From Amnibacterium sp. CER49 (GTDB lineage: Bacteria > Actinomycetota > Actinomycetes > Actinomycetales > Microbacteriaceae), in NCBI RefSeq assembly GCF_029846255.1, contig NZ_JARVWQ010000001.1, positions 1,488,001 to 1,552,000 on the forward strand: 64,000 nucleotides of DNA, in the 5' to 3' direction. Of this stretch, positions 1 to 9,054 are shown piece after piece. Each line of letters begins with the position of its first letter. The stretch's first letter is position 1. A program made the position numbers and the translations under genes. Below the pieces are notes generated by a model. It was given only the letters and a program-made list of their open reading frames with translations. It was not told where the DNA came from and ran no database searches.

Positions 1-1
1 C

Positions 2-676
2 GGGGGCACCTCGGCCATCGGGTTCCTGCTCGAGCTCGAGGGCGTCGCCGCGAAGACCTTCTGGGCGACCCGGCGCCCCGTCGACTACCGCGACCACGGC
101 GAGCTCGACCTCGCGAGCGCGGTCAACGCGGTGCAGCAGCAGGACTCGGCCGCGCGTGCCGGCAAGGCGCTGCCGTCGATCGTGAGCGGCACGGGGGTGC
201 CGAGGACCCGCCGCATCGCCGCGGCGATCGAGCGGGGGCTGCTCGATCAGCGGCCGATGTTCGACCACCTCGAGCCCTCCGCGGTCGTCTGGCCCGACGG
301 CACCCGCGAGCGCATCGACGCGATCATCTGGGCGACCGGGTTCCGGCCCGACCTGCGCCACCTCGCGCCGCTGAAGCTCCGCGACGCGGCGGGGGGCGTC
401 GCCGTGACGACGGGCGCCGTCGAACGCGATCCGCGCATCTTCTTCGCCGGTTACGGCCCGACCGCGAGCACGATCGGCGCGAACCGCGCTGGGCGCACCC
501 TGGCGCGCCAGGTCTTCTCCGCGCTCGGCCTCTCGACCTCACCAGTCCCGGTGCAGGCGCCGACGACCGAGGTGCTGCCCGTGGTGGCGGGGCCGCACGC
601 GCCGTCGCAGGACCGGCCCGAGGAGCCCGCCGACCACGTCGCCGAGCTGATGGCGCGGTTCTTCACCGACGCCTGA
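2..676 (+). CDS. Flavin-containing monooxygenase-like NAD(P)/FAD oxidoreductase, 3' part
   Basis: The gene enters from outside the window; 224 codons and the TGA are visible. The first residues, GGTSAIGF, look like the tail of the second dinucleotide-binding glycine motif (GxGxSA) that precedes the NADP-binding half of flavin monooxygenases and the so-called K+-transport flavoproteins. Further on, 'DAIIWATGFRPDL' is the typical ATG-[F/Y] motif near the C-terminus of this family, followed by 'RIFFAGYGPTASTIGANRAGR', where the FAD C-terminal helix begins. Substrate cannot be inferred. The 3' end faces the convergent transporter gene, with only 12 bp between stops. Confidence 0.75.
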   Translation, partial: GGTSAIGFLLELEGVAAKTFWATRRPVDYRDHGELDLASAVNAVQQQDSAARAGKALPSIVSGTGVPRTRRIAAAIERGLLDQRPMFDHLEPSAVVWPDGTRERIDAIIWATGFRPDLRHLAPLKLRDAAGGVAVTTGAVERDPRIFFAGYGPTASTIGANRAGRTLARQVFSALGLSTSPVPVQAPTTEVLPVVAGPHAPSQDRPEEPADHVAELMARFFTDA

Positions 677-688
677 CCCGAGGCGCGG

Positions 689-2779
689 CTAGACCCGGGT
701 CTGGACGCGGCGGTCGTCGTCGGGCGCCGTGCGCCCCTGCGGCTCGGCGGTGCCGCCCGGGCCCTTGTGGTGCCGGCGCGGCACCGGGTTCGGGCGCACG
801 GGCTCGCCGCGGCGGTCCTGCCCGGGGATCGGCCGCGACCGGCGGCCGTAGACGAGCTGCGACGAGTCGAGCAGCCACGGCACGAGGGCGATCGTCACGC
901 CGTGCACGAGCATGAGCTTCTGCCGGATCCGCCGCGCCTTGTGGTTGTGCAGCAGCTGCTCCCACCAGTGGCCGACGATGTAGACGGGCGTGTAGACGGT
1001 GACGACCTCGGGCCCGTGGTCGAGGCGGCGGGCCTTGATGTACTTGATGAGGGGCACGCTGATGTCGCGGTAGGGCGACGGCACGACCCTGAGCGGCACC
1101 GCGATGTTCATCGACGACCACTCCTCGACGAGGCGCTGCGTCGCCGCGTCGTCGATCGAGACGTGCACGGCCTCGAGCGACTCGTGCTTGGCCGCGATCG
1201 CGTAGTCGAGGGCCTTCAGCACCGGCTTCTGCATGCGCCCGACGAGCACGACCGCGTGGTCGCCCTGCGCCCCGAAGGTGGTGTGCGGATCGACCTCGAT
1301 CTCCTTCTCGACGTCGCGGTAGTACCGGTGCACGCCGAGCATGAGGAACCAGAGGATCGGCATGAACACGAACACGAGCCACGCGCCGTGCGTGAACTTC
1401 GTGACGGTGACGATGACGAGCACGAGGCCGGTGAGGGTGAGCCCGACGACGTTCGTGACGAGGCTCTGCACCACCTCGGTGCGGTTGTCGACGCCCTGCT
1501 TCAGCAGCCGCAGCCAGTGGCGCACCATGCCCGTCTGGCCGAGGGTGAACGAGACGAACACGCCGATGATGTACAGCTGGATGAGGCCCGTGACGTTCGC
1601 CCGGTAGACGACGAGCAGCAGGCCCGCGGCGAGCGAGAGCAGGATCACGCCGTTGCTGTAGATGAGCCGGTCGCCGCGGGTGAGCAGCGCCTTCGGCGCG
1701 TAGCCGTCGCGGGCGAGCACGCTGCCGAGCAGTGGGAAGCCGTTGAAGGCGGTGTTCGCGGCGAGCAGGAGGACGAGCGCGGTCGCCGCCTGCACGATGT
1801 AGAACGGCAGCGACGTGCCGCCGAAGACCGCGGCGGCGACCTGCGCCATGAGGCTCGGCTGCGGCGCGGAGGCGCACTGCTTCCAGCCCACGAGGTCGCA
1901 GGGGTTCTCGACGTAGTGCACGCGGGCGATGAGCGCGATGGCGACGAGCCCGACGAACAGCACGATCGCGACCGAGCCCATCGCGACGAGGGTCATCTGG
2001 GCGTTCTGGATCTTCGGGCGACGGAAGGCCGGCACGCCGTTCGCGATCGCCTCGACGCCGGTGAGCGCCGAGCAGCCGCTCGAGAAGGCGCGCAGCAGCA
2101 GCAGCACGAGGCCCGCCTGCGCCACCTGGTCGCCGTGCACCGTGTACTGCGCGCTCGCCGCGACGGGGGCGGAGCCGAGCGCCGTGCGCACGAGGCCGAC
2201 GACGACCGTCAGGAAGACGCTGCCGATGAACACGTAGGTCGGCAGGGCGAAGGCCTTGCTCGACTCGCGCACGCCGCGCAGGTTCACCGCGCAGAGCAGC
2301 ACGACGATCGCGAAGGCCATCTCGACGCGGATCCCCGCGAGCTGCGGCACCGCCGAGATCACGTTGTCGACGCCCGACGCGACCGACACCGCGACGGTGA
2401 GGATGTAGTCGACGAGCAGCGCCGAGGCGACGACGAGCGCCGCCTTCTCGCCGAGGTTCTTCTGCGCGACCTCGTAGTCGCCGCCGCCCGACGGGTACGC
2501 CTTGATGAGCCGCCGGTACGAGAGCACGACGACCACGAGCAGCAGCACGACGACCGCCGCCACCCACGGGGTGAACGAGAGGAAGGACAGGCCGCCGAGC
2601 GTGAGGATCAGCATCATCTCCTGCGGCGCGTAGGCCACGGAGGAGAAGCAGTCGCTCGCGAAGATGGGGAGGGCGAGCAGCTTGGGCAGGAGCTGGTCGT
2701 CGAGCTTGTCGCTCGGCAGCTTCTCGCCGAGGATCAGCCGTTTGACCGAGAGGCCCTCGTCCTCGGGTGCCGAAGTCAC
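689..2779 (-). CDS. KimA-like APC-superfamily potassium importer with C-terminal USP-like domain
   Basis: A 696-residue membrane protein, most likely a high-affinity K+/H+ symporter of the KimA (formerly YdaO) branch of the APC superfamily. The membrane part (about residues 35-480, some 12 helices) carries KimA-like stretches: 'ASDCFSSVAYAPQE', 'YPSGGGDYEVAQKNLGEK', 'LLVDYILTVAVSVASG', 'RAFSSGCSALTGVEAIANG' and 'GVFVSFTLGQTGM'. After about residue 500 a soluble alpha/beta region resembles a universal-stress-protein domain, which in Bacillus KimA is the c-di-AMP-responsive part. GTG at 2779 is chosen because a strong promoter places the transcript start on or next to it. Most databases would call it a generic amino-acid permease; the K+ assignment rests on resemblance to KimA. 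Confidence 0.75.
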   Translation of the reverse strand: MTSAPEDEGLSVKRLILGEKLPSDKLDDQLLPKLLALPIFASDCFSSVAYAPQEMMLILTLGGLSFLSFTPWVAAVVVLLLVVVVLSYRRLIKAYPSGGGDYEVAQKNLGEKAALVVASALLVDYILTVAVSVASGVDNVISAVPQLAGIRVEMAFAIVVLLCAVNLRGVRESSKAFALPTYVFIGSVFLTVVVGLVRTALGSAPVAASAQYTVHGDQVAQAGLVLLLLRAFSSGCSALTGVEAIANGVPAFRRPKIQNAQMTLVAMGSVAIVLFVGLVAIALIARVHYVENPCDLVGWKQCASAPQPSLMAQVAAAVFGGTSLPFYIVQAATALVLLLAANTAFNGFPLLGSVLARDGYAPKALLTRGDRLIYSNGVILLSLAAGLLLVVYRANVTGLIQLYIIGVFVSFTLGQTGMVRHWLRLLKQGVDNRTEVVQSLVTNVVGLTLTGLVLVIVTVTKFTHGAWLVFVFMPILWFLMLGVHRYYRDVEKEIEVDPHTTFGAQGDHAVVLVGRMQKPVLKALDYAIAAKHESLEAVHVSIDDAATQRLVEEWSSMNIAVPLRVVPSPYRDISVPLIKYIKARRLDHGPEVVTVYTPVYIVGHWWEQLLHNHKARRIRQKLMLVHGVTIALVPWLLDSSQLVYGRRSRPIPGQDRRGEPVRPNPVPRRHHKGPGGTAEPQGRTAPDDDRRVQTRV

Positions 2780-2787
2780 GACGGGGC

Positions 2788-2815
2788 AGCGTACTCACGC
2801 CGCGCACCCTGTCAA
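2788..2815 (-). promoter_or_regulatory. Sigma-70-type promoter of the KimA-like gene (leaderless)
   Basis: On the minus strand TTGACA (2815-2810) is followed after 16 nt by TACGCT (2793-2788); the GTG start codon begins 8 nt downstream. No Shine-Dalgarno sequence fits between, so the mRNA probably starts at the initiation codon. This is the best -35/-10 pair I saw in the window. Confidence 0.65.
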
Positions 2816-3016
2816 ACCGCCGTCATGGCGGGAGACGCGGGGAAGCCTGGACGGCACGTCCACCGCCGGCCCGACCTGGGCCGCCCTCATCACCCGCGCC
2901 ATTCAGGCTGCTCCCACCTGCAGCCTCGCCCGGGAGGGGCCCGCGCGCCCGCCGAGGCCCCCGCCACCCGGGGCCCGACGCGCGCGGACGTCGTCGGGAC
3001 GGGGGATGATCCTGCG

Positions 3017-6000
3017 GTGCACCTGCTCGCGGCGTTCAGCCTGCGCAACCGGGCCCTCATCGCCCTCGTCACGGTCGTCGCCGCCGTCTTCGGCCTGCTC
3101 GCGGCCGGCGGGCTGCAGGAGGAGCTCATCCCCTCGGTGCAGTTCCCGCAGCTCGCCGTGGTCACGACCTACCGGGGCGCCACCCCGACCGTGGTGAACC
3201 AGCGCGTCAGCCTGCCCATCGAGCAGGCGATCCGCGGCATCGCCGGTCTCGAGTCGAGCGCGTCGACCTCGAGCAGCGGCTCGTCGACGGTCACCGCGAG
3301 CTTCACCTACGGCACGGACCTCGACGCCGCCGAGCAGAAGATCGGCTCGGCGATCAACCGCATCCGCGCGACCCTCCCCGACGGCACCGACCCGCAGATC
3401 ATCGCCGGCAGCCTCGCGGACATCCCCGTCACCGTGCTCGCGGTGACGGGCGACCGCTCGGCCGATCAGCTCGCCTCCACCCTGCGCGCGTCCGTCGTTC
3501 CCGACCTCGAGAAGCTCGCGGGCGTGCGCGCCGCGAACCTCGCCGGAGCCCCGCAGGCGCGCGTGACCATCACGCCGAAGGCCGCGCTCGAGGACCACCG
3601 GCTGCAGCCGACGGTGATCGAGGACACGCTGAAGGCGAGCGGCGTGCTCGTGCCGGCCGGCTCGGTCACCGAGGGTGGCACGACGCGCTCGATCCAGGTC
3701 GGCACCGAGCTCGGCTCGACGTCCGACATCGCCGCTCTCCCGCTCGCGGGCGTGACGGCCGCGCAGTACAACGGCCCCCTCAGCACCTCGACGCGGGTCC
3801 CGACCATCGGCGACGTCGCGACCGTCGCCACGAACCACGACCCCGTGACCACGGTGTCCCTCGTGAACGGGCGCCCCGCGCTCACCGTCGCGGTGACGAA
3901 GCTGCCGTCGGCGAACACGGTGACGGTCTCCCGCGAGGTGCGCGCCGAGCTCGCCCGCCTGCAGCCGGCGCTCGGCCCGAACGGGCGGTTCACGCCCGTG
4001 TTCGACCAGGCGCCCTACATCGAGCAGTCGATCGCCTCGCTCCGCGACGAGGGCCTGCTCGGCCTCGCGTTCGCGGTGCTCGTGATCCTCGTGTTCCTGC
4101 TGTCGCTGCGCGCCACGCTCGTCACCGCGGTGAGCATCCCCGTCTCGCTGCTCATCACCCTGATCGGCATGCAGGCGGTCGGCTACTCGCTGAACATCCT
4201 CACCCTCGGCGCCATCACCATCGCCATCGGCCGCGTCGTCGACGACTCGATCGTCGTCACCGAGAACATCGCCCGGCACTTCCGCGAGGACGAGGAGGAC
4301 CCCGCCGACGAGGGGACGCCCGCCGAGCGGCGCCGGGCGTCGATCTTCGCCGCGACCCGCGAGGTCGCCGGCGCCGTCACCGCCTCGACCGTCACCACCG
4401 TGGCCGTCTTCGTGCCGATCGCGTTCGTCGGCGGCACCGCGGGCGAGCTCTTCCGGCCCTTCGCGCTCACGGTCACGCTGGCGCTCGGCGCCTCGCTGCT
4501 CGTGGCGCTCACGATCGTCCCCGTGCTCGCGTACTGGTTCCTCCGGCCTCGACGGGTCGACGGGAGGCCCGCGCGGCGGCCCCTCCTCCAGCGCGCGTAC
4601 CGGCCGGTGCTCGGCGCGACGCTCGCGCACCCCTGGCTGACGACGATCGCCGCGGTGCTCGTGCTCGCCGGCAGCGGCTTCCTCGCGACGCTGCTGCCCA
4701 CGAACTACCTCGGCTCGAGCGGCCAGAACACCCTCACGGTCACCGAGACCGTGCCCGACGGCACCAGCCTCGCGGTGCAGACCGTGCGCGCCCGCGCCGC
4801 GGGCTCGGCGATCCGGGCTGTGCCGGGCGTCCGCATCGTCGAGGCCTCGGTGGGCACGAGCGGCAACCCGTTCCGCGACGCCTTCAACGCGTCGTCCGGC
4901 ACCCGCATCACCTACTCGGTGACCACCGACCCGAAGGCGGGGCAGGACGCGCTGCAGCGCCGCATCCGCCGTGCGGTCGACACGCTCCCGGGCGGCGGCA
5001 CGTTCACGCTCGCGGCGAGCCAGGGTTTCGGTGCCGCCTCCGACATCCAGATCGACGTGACGGCCGGCACCGCGAGCGCGCTGCGCGCCGGCGCCGACCA
5101 GGTGCTCCGCGCCGTCCAGCACCTGCCCGAGGTGTCGCAGGCCTCGAGCAACCTCGCGAGCTCGCAGGCGTACCTCGCCGTCGACATCGACGCCGCCAAG
5201 GCGGCCGCGGCGGGCTACAGCGAGGTCGCGCTCGCCCAGGTCGTGGCGCGGGCGTCGCAGCCGGCGTCCATCGGCAGCGTGACGATCGGCGACGACGACC
5301 TCACGGTCTACCTCGCCGCGCGGAAGGCCCCGACGACGCGCTCGCAGCTCGCGGCGCTCGACGTGCCGACCCCGACCGGTACGAAGCGGCTCGACTCGCT
5401 CGCGACGATCAGGATCGCGAAGGAACCCGCGGGCATCACGACGGCGGACGCGAAGCGCAGCGCCACCGTCTCCGCGACCCCGGCCGGGTCGAACACGGGC
5501 GCGGCCAGCGCCGCGGTCGCGAAGGCGCTCGCCGGCGTGACCCTGCCGGCGGGCGTCTCGGCGTCGCTCGGCGGCCTCACGAGCGACCAGAACACGACGT
5601 TCCAGCAGCTCGGGCTCGCGCTGCTCGCCGCGATCCTCATCGTCTACACGGTCATGGTCGCCACGTTCCGCTCGCTGCGGCAGCCGCTGGAGCTGCTCGT
5701 GTCGGTGCCGTTCGCCGCGACCGGCGCGATCCTGCTGCAGCTCGCCTCGGGCATCCCGCTCGGCGCGGCCTCGCTCATCGGCGTCGTCATGCTCGTCGGC
5801 ATCGTCGTCACGAACGCGATCGTGCTGATCGACCTCGTGAACCAGTACCGCGCCCGGGGCGAGACCGTGCGCGACGCGGTGCTCGACGGCGCGACGCGGC
5901 GGCTCCGGCCGATCCTCATGACGGCGCTCGCGACGATCCTCGCCCTCGTGCCGACCGCGACGGGCCTGTCGGGCAACGGGGGCTTCATCTCGCAGCCGCT

Positions 6001-6169
6001 CGCGCTCGTCGTGATCGGCGGCCTCGTCTCGTCGACGGTGCTGACGCTGCTCGTGCTGCCGACCCTCTACTTCCTCGTCGAGGGCCGCCGCGAGCGCGCG
6101 GTCGTGCGCCGGGAGCGCCGAGCCGAGCGCCGCGCCGCGGCGGCGGCCGCGATCCCGGCCGGCTCCTGA
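3017..6169 (+). CDS. Efflux RND transporter permease subunit (AcrB/HAE family)
   Basis: A 1,050-residue RND pump. The N-terminus 'FSLRNRALIALVTVVAAVFG' forms the first membrane helix, followed by the porter motif 'LPIEQAIRGIAGLE'. The central helices include 'GRVVDDSIVVTENIARH', the HAE signature with paired aspartates in TM4 used for proton relay. The second half repeats the fold and ends with a short Arg/Ala-rich tail. GTG at 3017 gives the normal family N-terminus; the open frame extends far upstream, but that stretch is antisense shadow of the transporter gene. No membrane-fusion or outer-membrane partner is nearby, as usual for Gram-positive solo RND pumps. Substrate is unknown (drugs or lipids). 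Confidence 0.88.
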   Translation: MHLLAAFSLRNRALIALVTVVAAVFGLLAAGGLQEELIPSVQFPQLAVVTTYRGATPTVVNQRVSLPIEQAIRGIAGLESSASTSSSGSSTVTASFTYGTDLDAAEQKIGSAINRIRATLPDGTDPQIIAGSLADIPVTVLAVTGDRSADQLASTLRASVVPDLEKLAGVRAANLAGAPQARVTITPKAALEDHRLQPTVIEDTLKASGVLVPAGSVTEGGTTRSIQVGTELGSTSDIAALPLAGVTAAQYNGPLSTSTRVPTIGDVATVATNHDPVTTVSLVNGRPALTVAVTKLPSANTVTVSREVRAELARLQPALGPNGRFTPVFDQAPYIEQSIASLRDEGLLGLAFAVLVILVFLLSLRATLVTAVSIPVSLLITLIGMQAVGYSLNILTLGAITIAIGRVVDDSIVVTENIARHFREDEEDPADEGTPAERRRASIFAATREVAGAVTASTVTTVAVFVPIAFVGGTAGELFRPFALTVTLALGASLLVALTIVPVLAYWFLRPRRVDGRPARRPLLQRAYRPVLGATLAHPWLTTIAAVLVLAGSGFLATLLPTNYLGSSGQNTLTVTETVPDGTSLAVQTVRARAAGSAIRAVPGVRIVEASVGTSGNPFRDAFNASSGTRITYSVTTDPKAGQDALQRRIRRAVDTLPGGGTFTLAASQGFGAASDIQIDVTAGTASALRAGADQVLRAVQHLPEVSQASSNLASSQAYLAVDIDAAKAAAAGYSEVALAQVVARASQPASIGSVTIGDDDLTVYLAARKAPTTRSQLAALDVPTPTGTKRLDSLATIRIAKEPAGITTADAKRSATVSATPAGSNTGAASAAVAKALAGVTLPAGVSASLGGLTSDQNTTFQQLGLALLAAILIVYTVMVATFRSLRQPLELLVSVPFAATGAILLQLASGIPLGAASLIGVVMLVGIVVTNAIVLIDLVNQYRARGETVRDAVLDGATRRLRPILMTALATILALVPTATGLSGNGGFISQPLALVVIGGLVSSTVLTLLVLPTLYFLVEGRRERAVVRRERRAERRAAAAAAIPAGS

Positions 6170-6173
6170 CGTG

Positions 6174-6265
6174 CCCTGACCGAACGACGGGGGTGCGGTC
6201 CGATCCGACCCCGGGACGGTCCGCGCCCGGCTGCGCGTCCCGGAAGGTCCGTCGTTCGGTCAGGG
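6174..6265. repeat. 17-bp perfect inverted repeat between RND and MBL genes
   Basis: CCCTGACCGAACGACGG at 6174-6190 is exactly complemented at 6249-6265, with a 58-bp spacer. The left arm starts 4 bp after the RND stop, and the right arm ends 8 bp before the -10 element of the next gene. It could end RND transcription as a large hairpin or hold two copies of an operator. Confidence 0.6.
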
Positions 6266-6273
6266 AGGGTGGC

Positions 6274-6279
6274 TAGCGT
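6274..6279 (+). promoter_or_regulatory. -10 element TAGCGT, leaderless start of the MBL gene
   Basis: TAGCGT ends 6 nt before the ATG at 6286, so transcription would begin at the A of the start codon. No ribosome-binding site is present. Confidence 0.5.
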
Positions 6280-6285
6280 CGCCGG

Positions 6286-7041
6286 ATGGCCAGGGCGACC
6301 CTCACCCGGAACGTCGTGCCGGGCGTGCACCGCCTCGGGCACGCGGACGTGAACTGCTACCTGCTCGTCGAGTCCGACGCCGTCACCGTCGTCGACGCGG
6401 CGTTCCCGCGCACCTGGCCCCTGCTCGGCAAGGCGCTCACCGCCATCGGCCGGAAGCCGGAAGACGTCCGCGCGCTCGTGCTCACCCACGCGCACTTCGA
6501 CCATCTCGGCTTCGCCCGGCGCATCCGCGAGGAGTGGGAGGTGCCGGTGCTCGCGCATCCCGCCGAGGAGTCGCTCGCGCGGCACCCGTACTCGTACGCC
6601 CACGAGAACCCGCGCCTGCTCTACCCGGTCCGCCACCCCGGCGGGGTGCCGATCCTCGGGCGGATGGCGGCCGCCGGCGCGTTCGCGGTCCGCGGCGTCG
6701 AGGAGCTCGGCTACTACGAGCCCGGCGCCACGCTCGACCTGCCGGGGCACCCGCGCGTGCTCTTCACGCCGGGGCACACGTTCGGCCACTGCGCGCTGGC
6801 GCTGCCCGACGTCTCCGCGGTGATCGCGGGCGACGCCCTCGTGACCCTCGACCCGTACACCGGGTTCCGCGGACCGCGGATCGTCGCGGGCGCGGCGACG
6901 GCGGACTCGGCGCTCGCCCTCGACTCGCTCGGCGAGCTCGCCGCCACGGGCGCCCGCGTGCTGCTGCCGGGGCACGGCGAGCCGTGGAGGCAGGGCGCGG
7001 AGGCGGCGGTCGCGAGCGCTCGAGCGGCGGGTCCGAGCTGA
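6286..7041 (+). CDS. MBL-fold metallo-hydrolase
   Basis: A 251-residue metallo-beta-lactamase-fold hydrolase with the full set of metal-binding motifs: THAHFDHLG (HxHxDH), TPGHTFGH, GDALVTLD (bridging Asp) and a C-terminal PGHGEPW histidine. The family includes glyoxalase II-like thioesterases, lactonases and other hydrolases; nothing here fixes the substrate. The start is set by a leaderless promoter 7 nt upstream. It stands alone between an inverted repeat and the helicase promoter. Confidence 0.85.
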   Translation: MARATLTRNVVPGVHRLGHADVNCYLLVESDAVTVVDAAFPRTWPLLGKALTAIGRKPEDVRALVLTHAHFDHLGFARRIREEWEVPVLAHPAEESLARHPYSYAHENPRLLYPVRHPGGVPILGRMAAAGAFAVRGVEELGYYEPGATLDLPGHPRVLFTPGHTFGHCALALPDVSAVIAGDALVTLDPYTGFRGPRIVAGAATADSALALDSLGELAATGARVLLPGHGEPWRQGAEAAVASARAAGPS

Positions 7042-7046
7042 TCCGG

Positions 7047-7206
7047 TAGACTCCGGCCGTCGGCCTCGGACTGCAGTGCTTGTGGTGTCCGCATCAGGCC
7101 TGCTGGGCGCCCACCGCTGCGGGCGCCGTCCCACCAGGCCGCGCCGCCTTCTGATCGCTGCGAAGCGATCCGGTTCCTCGCGCGCCGTCCCCCGAGAGAA
7201 GCCCGC
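7047..7206 (+). promoter_or_regulatory. Promoter and structured 5' leader of the DEAD-box helicase
   Basis: TAGACT at 7047-7052 is a plausible -10, giving a leader of about 150 nt. The leader contains GGCGCCC (7106-7112) pairing with GGGCGCC (7121-7127), extendable outward through CCTGCTGG and CCACCAGG, and a second hairpin GATCGCT-GCGA-AGCGATC (7153-7170) closed by a GNRA tetraloop. The helicase ATG follows 36 nt later with no strong Shine-Dalgarno. RNA-helicase genes are often autoregulated through long leaders, so this may be a self-regulatory or cold-responsive element (inference). Confidence 0.45.
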
Positions 7207-9054
7207 ATGAACCCGCGTGCCCGCAACAACCGCACCGAGAGCGGTGCCAAGCGCCGCTGGAGCGCCGACGACCGCGCCCGGCGCGCCGAGCCCGGCGCCC
7301 GGACCCCGCGCCGTCCCGCCGCCGACGAGCAGACCGCGCGCCCGGCCCGCCCCGACCGCCGCGTCGACTGGTACCCGGGGCCGCGCACCGACCCGCGCCG
7401 CCGCACGCAGGACGAGCGTTCCGGCGGCCGCGACCGCTTCGGCCGCGACGACCGCCCCCGCCGCGGCTACGGCGAGCGAGCGAGCGACGAGCGCCGCCCG
7501 GAGCGCCCCGGCGCGGACCGCGTCGAGCGCGCCGACCGCGACCGCGCACCCCACCGCGACGACCGCGGGCAGCGCTTCGACCGCAGCGACCGGTTCGAGC
7601 GATCGAACCGTGACGACCGTCCCCAGCGCGTCGAGCGGGACGCCCGCCCGCAGCGCGCCGAGCGTCCCCGGCAGGACCGCTTCGACCGCCCGGAGCGCCG
7701 CACCGACCGGCCTCGCGTCGAGCGGTCCGGCGACCGGCCGCGCCACGGCTTCGACGACCGCCCGCGCACCGAGCGCCCGTTCCGCGCCGAGCACGCCGAG
7801 CCCCACGAGCGGTGGACGCCGCCGGAGGACGTCGTGCTCGAGCGGCTCGAGGGCGAGGTCGTCACGGCCGACGAGGTCGGCCACCTCACCTTCGCCGACC
7901 TCGGGCTCGGCGACGGCATCATCCGCGCCCTCGGCGAGCTGGGCGCCACCTCGCCGTTCCCGATCCAGGCCGCGACCATCCCCGACGCCGTCGCCGGCCG
8001 CAACGTGCTCGGCCGCGGCCGCACGGGCTCCGGCAAGACGATCGCCTTCGGCGCCGCCCTCGTCGAGCGCCTCATGCGCAACTGGCACGAGTCCGGCCGT
8101 GCCGGCACCGGTCGCCGCATGGGCCGGGCGCCGCGCGCGCTGATCCTCGCCCCGACCCGCGAGCTCGCGCTCCAGATCGACCGCACCGTCCAGCCGATCG
8201 CGCGTGCGCTCGGCCTCTTCACGACGCAGATCGTCGGCGGGGTGCCGCAGGGCCGCCAGGTGGGTGCGCTCGCGAAGGGCGTCGACATCGTCATCGGCAC
8301 CCCCGGCCGCATCGAGGACCTGCACGAGCAGCGCCGCCTCGATCTGTCCGCGATCGAGGTGACCGTGCTCGACGAGGCCGACCACATGGCCGAGCTCGGC
8401 TTCCTCGAGCCGATGCAGCGCATCCTGTCGCTCGTACCCGCCTCCGGGCAGCGGCTGCTGTTCTCCGCGACGCTCGACGCGGCCGTCGACCAGCTCGTGC
8501 GGCAGTTCCTGCCGGAGCCCGCCGTGCACGAGGTCGCCGACCCCGAGGGCACCGGCACCGCGGAGCACCACGTGCTCGTGCTCGACCAGGGCGACAAGCT
8601 GCGGGTGCTCACCGCACTGCTCGAGTCGACCGGCCGCTCCCTCGTCTTCGCCCGCACCAGGGCGTTCGCGGAGCAGCTCGCCGACGAGCTCGACGACGCG
8701 GGCATCGAGGTCGAGAGCCTGCACGGCGACCTGAACCAGGCCCGCCGCAGCCGCAACCTCGCCCGGTTCTCCGAGGGCCGCGTGAAGGCGCTCGTCGCGA
8801 CCGACGTCGCGGCGCGCGGCATCCACGTGGACGACGTCGAGCTCGTCGTGCACGCCGACCCGGCCGAGGACTACAAGACCTACCTCCACCGCTCCGGTCG
8901 CACGGGCCGTGCCGGCGCCGCAGGCACCGTCGTCACGCTCCTGCCGGCCCGTCGTCGTCGCCGCTTCACCGAGCTGCTCGACCGCGCCGGCATCGAGGCC
9001 GACTTCGTGCCCGTGCACACGGGCGACGACCCGATCGCGGCGCTCGCGCGATGA
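7207..9054 (+). CDS. DEAD-box ATP-dependent RNA helicase (RhlE-like)
   Basis: A 615-residue RNA helicase. Residues 1 to about 200 are a disordered tail of Arg/Asp repeats (DRDR, RDDR), likely an RNA-binding or condensate-forming region. The core follows: Q-motif 'SPFPIQAATIP', Walker A GRTGSGKT (about 273), APTRELALQI, TPGRIED, DEAD box in LDEADHMAELG (about 388), SAT in LLFSATLD, then the second RecA domain with 'VFARTRAFAEQL', 'ATDVAARGIHVDDV' and HRSGRTGRAG (about 560). There is essentially no C-terminal extension, the reverse of most actinobacterial DEAD proteins with RG-rich C-termini. Its stop overlaps the next gene's ATG. Confidence 0.92.
   Translation: MNPRARNNRTESGAKRRWSADDRARRAEPGARTPRRPAADEQTARPARPDRRVDWYPGPRTDPRRRTQDERSGGRDRFGRDDRPRRGYGERASDERRPERPGADRVERADRDRAPHRDDRGQRFDRSDRFERSNRDDRPQRVERDARPQRAERPRQDRFDRPERRTDRPRVERSGDRPRHGFDDRPRTERPFRAEHAEPHERWTPPEDVVLERLEGEVVTADEVGHLTFADLGLGDGIIRALGELGATSPFPIQAATIPDAVAGRNVLGRGRTGSGKTIAFGAALVERLMRNWHESGRAGTGRRMGRAPRALILAPTRELALQIDRTVQPIARALGLFTTQIVGGVPQGRQVGALAKGVDIVIGTPGRIEDLHEQRRLDLSAIEVTVLDEADHMAELGFLEPMQRILSLVPASGQRLLFSATLDAAVDQLVRQFLPEPAVHEVADPEGTGTAEHHVLVLDQGDKLRVLTALLESTGRSLVFARTRAFAEQLADELDDAGIEVESLHGDLNQARRSRNLARFSEGRVKALVATDVAARGIHVDDVELVVHADPAEDYKTYLHRSGRTGRAGAAGTVVTLLPARRRRRFTELLDRAGIEADFVPVHTGDDPIAALAR

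Noticed and set aside
767-3016. N-terminal extension of the RND reading frame by 750 codons
   Set aside because: The extension is antisense to the KimA-like gene, is rich in Arg/Asp/Glu dipeptides typical of shadow frames in GC-rich DNA, and RND pumps start at the first membrane helix reached from GTG 3017.
2903-5122. Long open frame (739 codons) antisense to the RND gene
   Set aside because: Low-complexity Arg/Gly/Asp shadow translation opposite a gene with clear family motifs; the same holds for similar long antisense frames over ftsH, lysS, clpC, the acyltransferase and GH65 genes.
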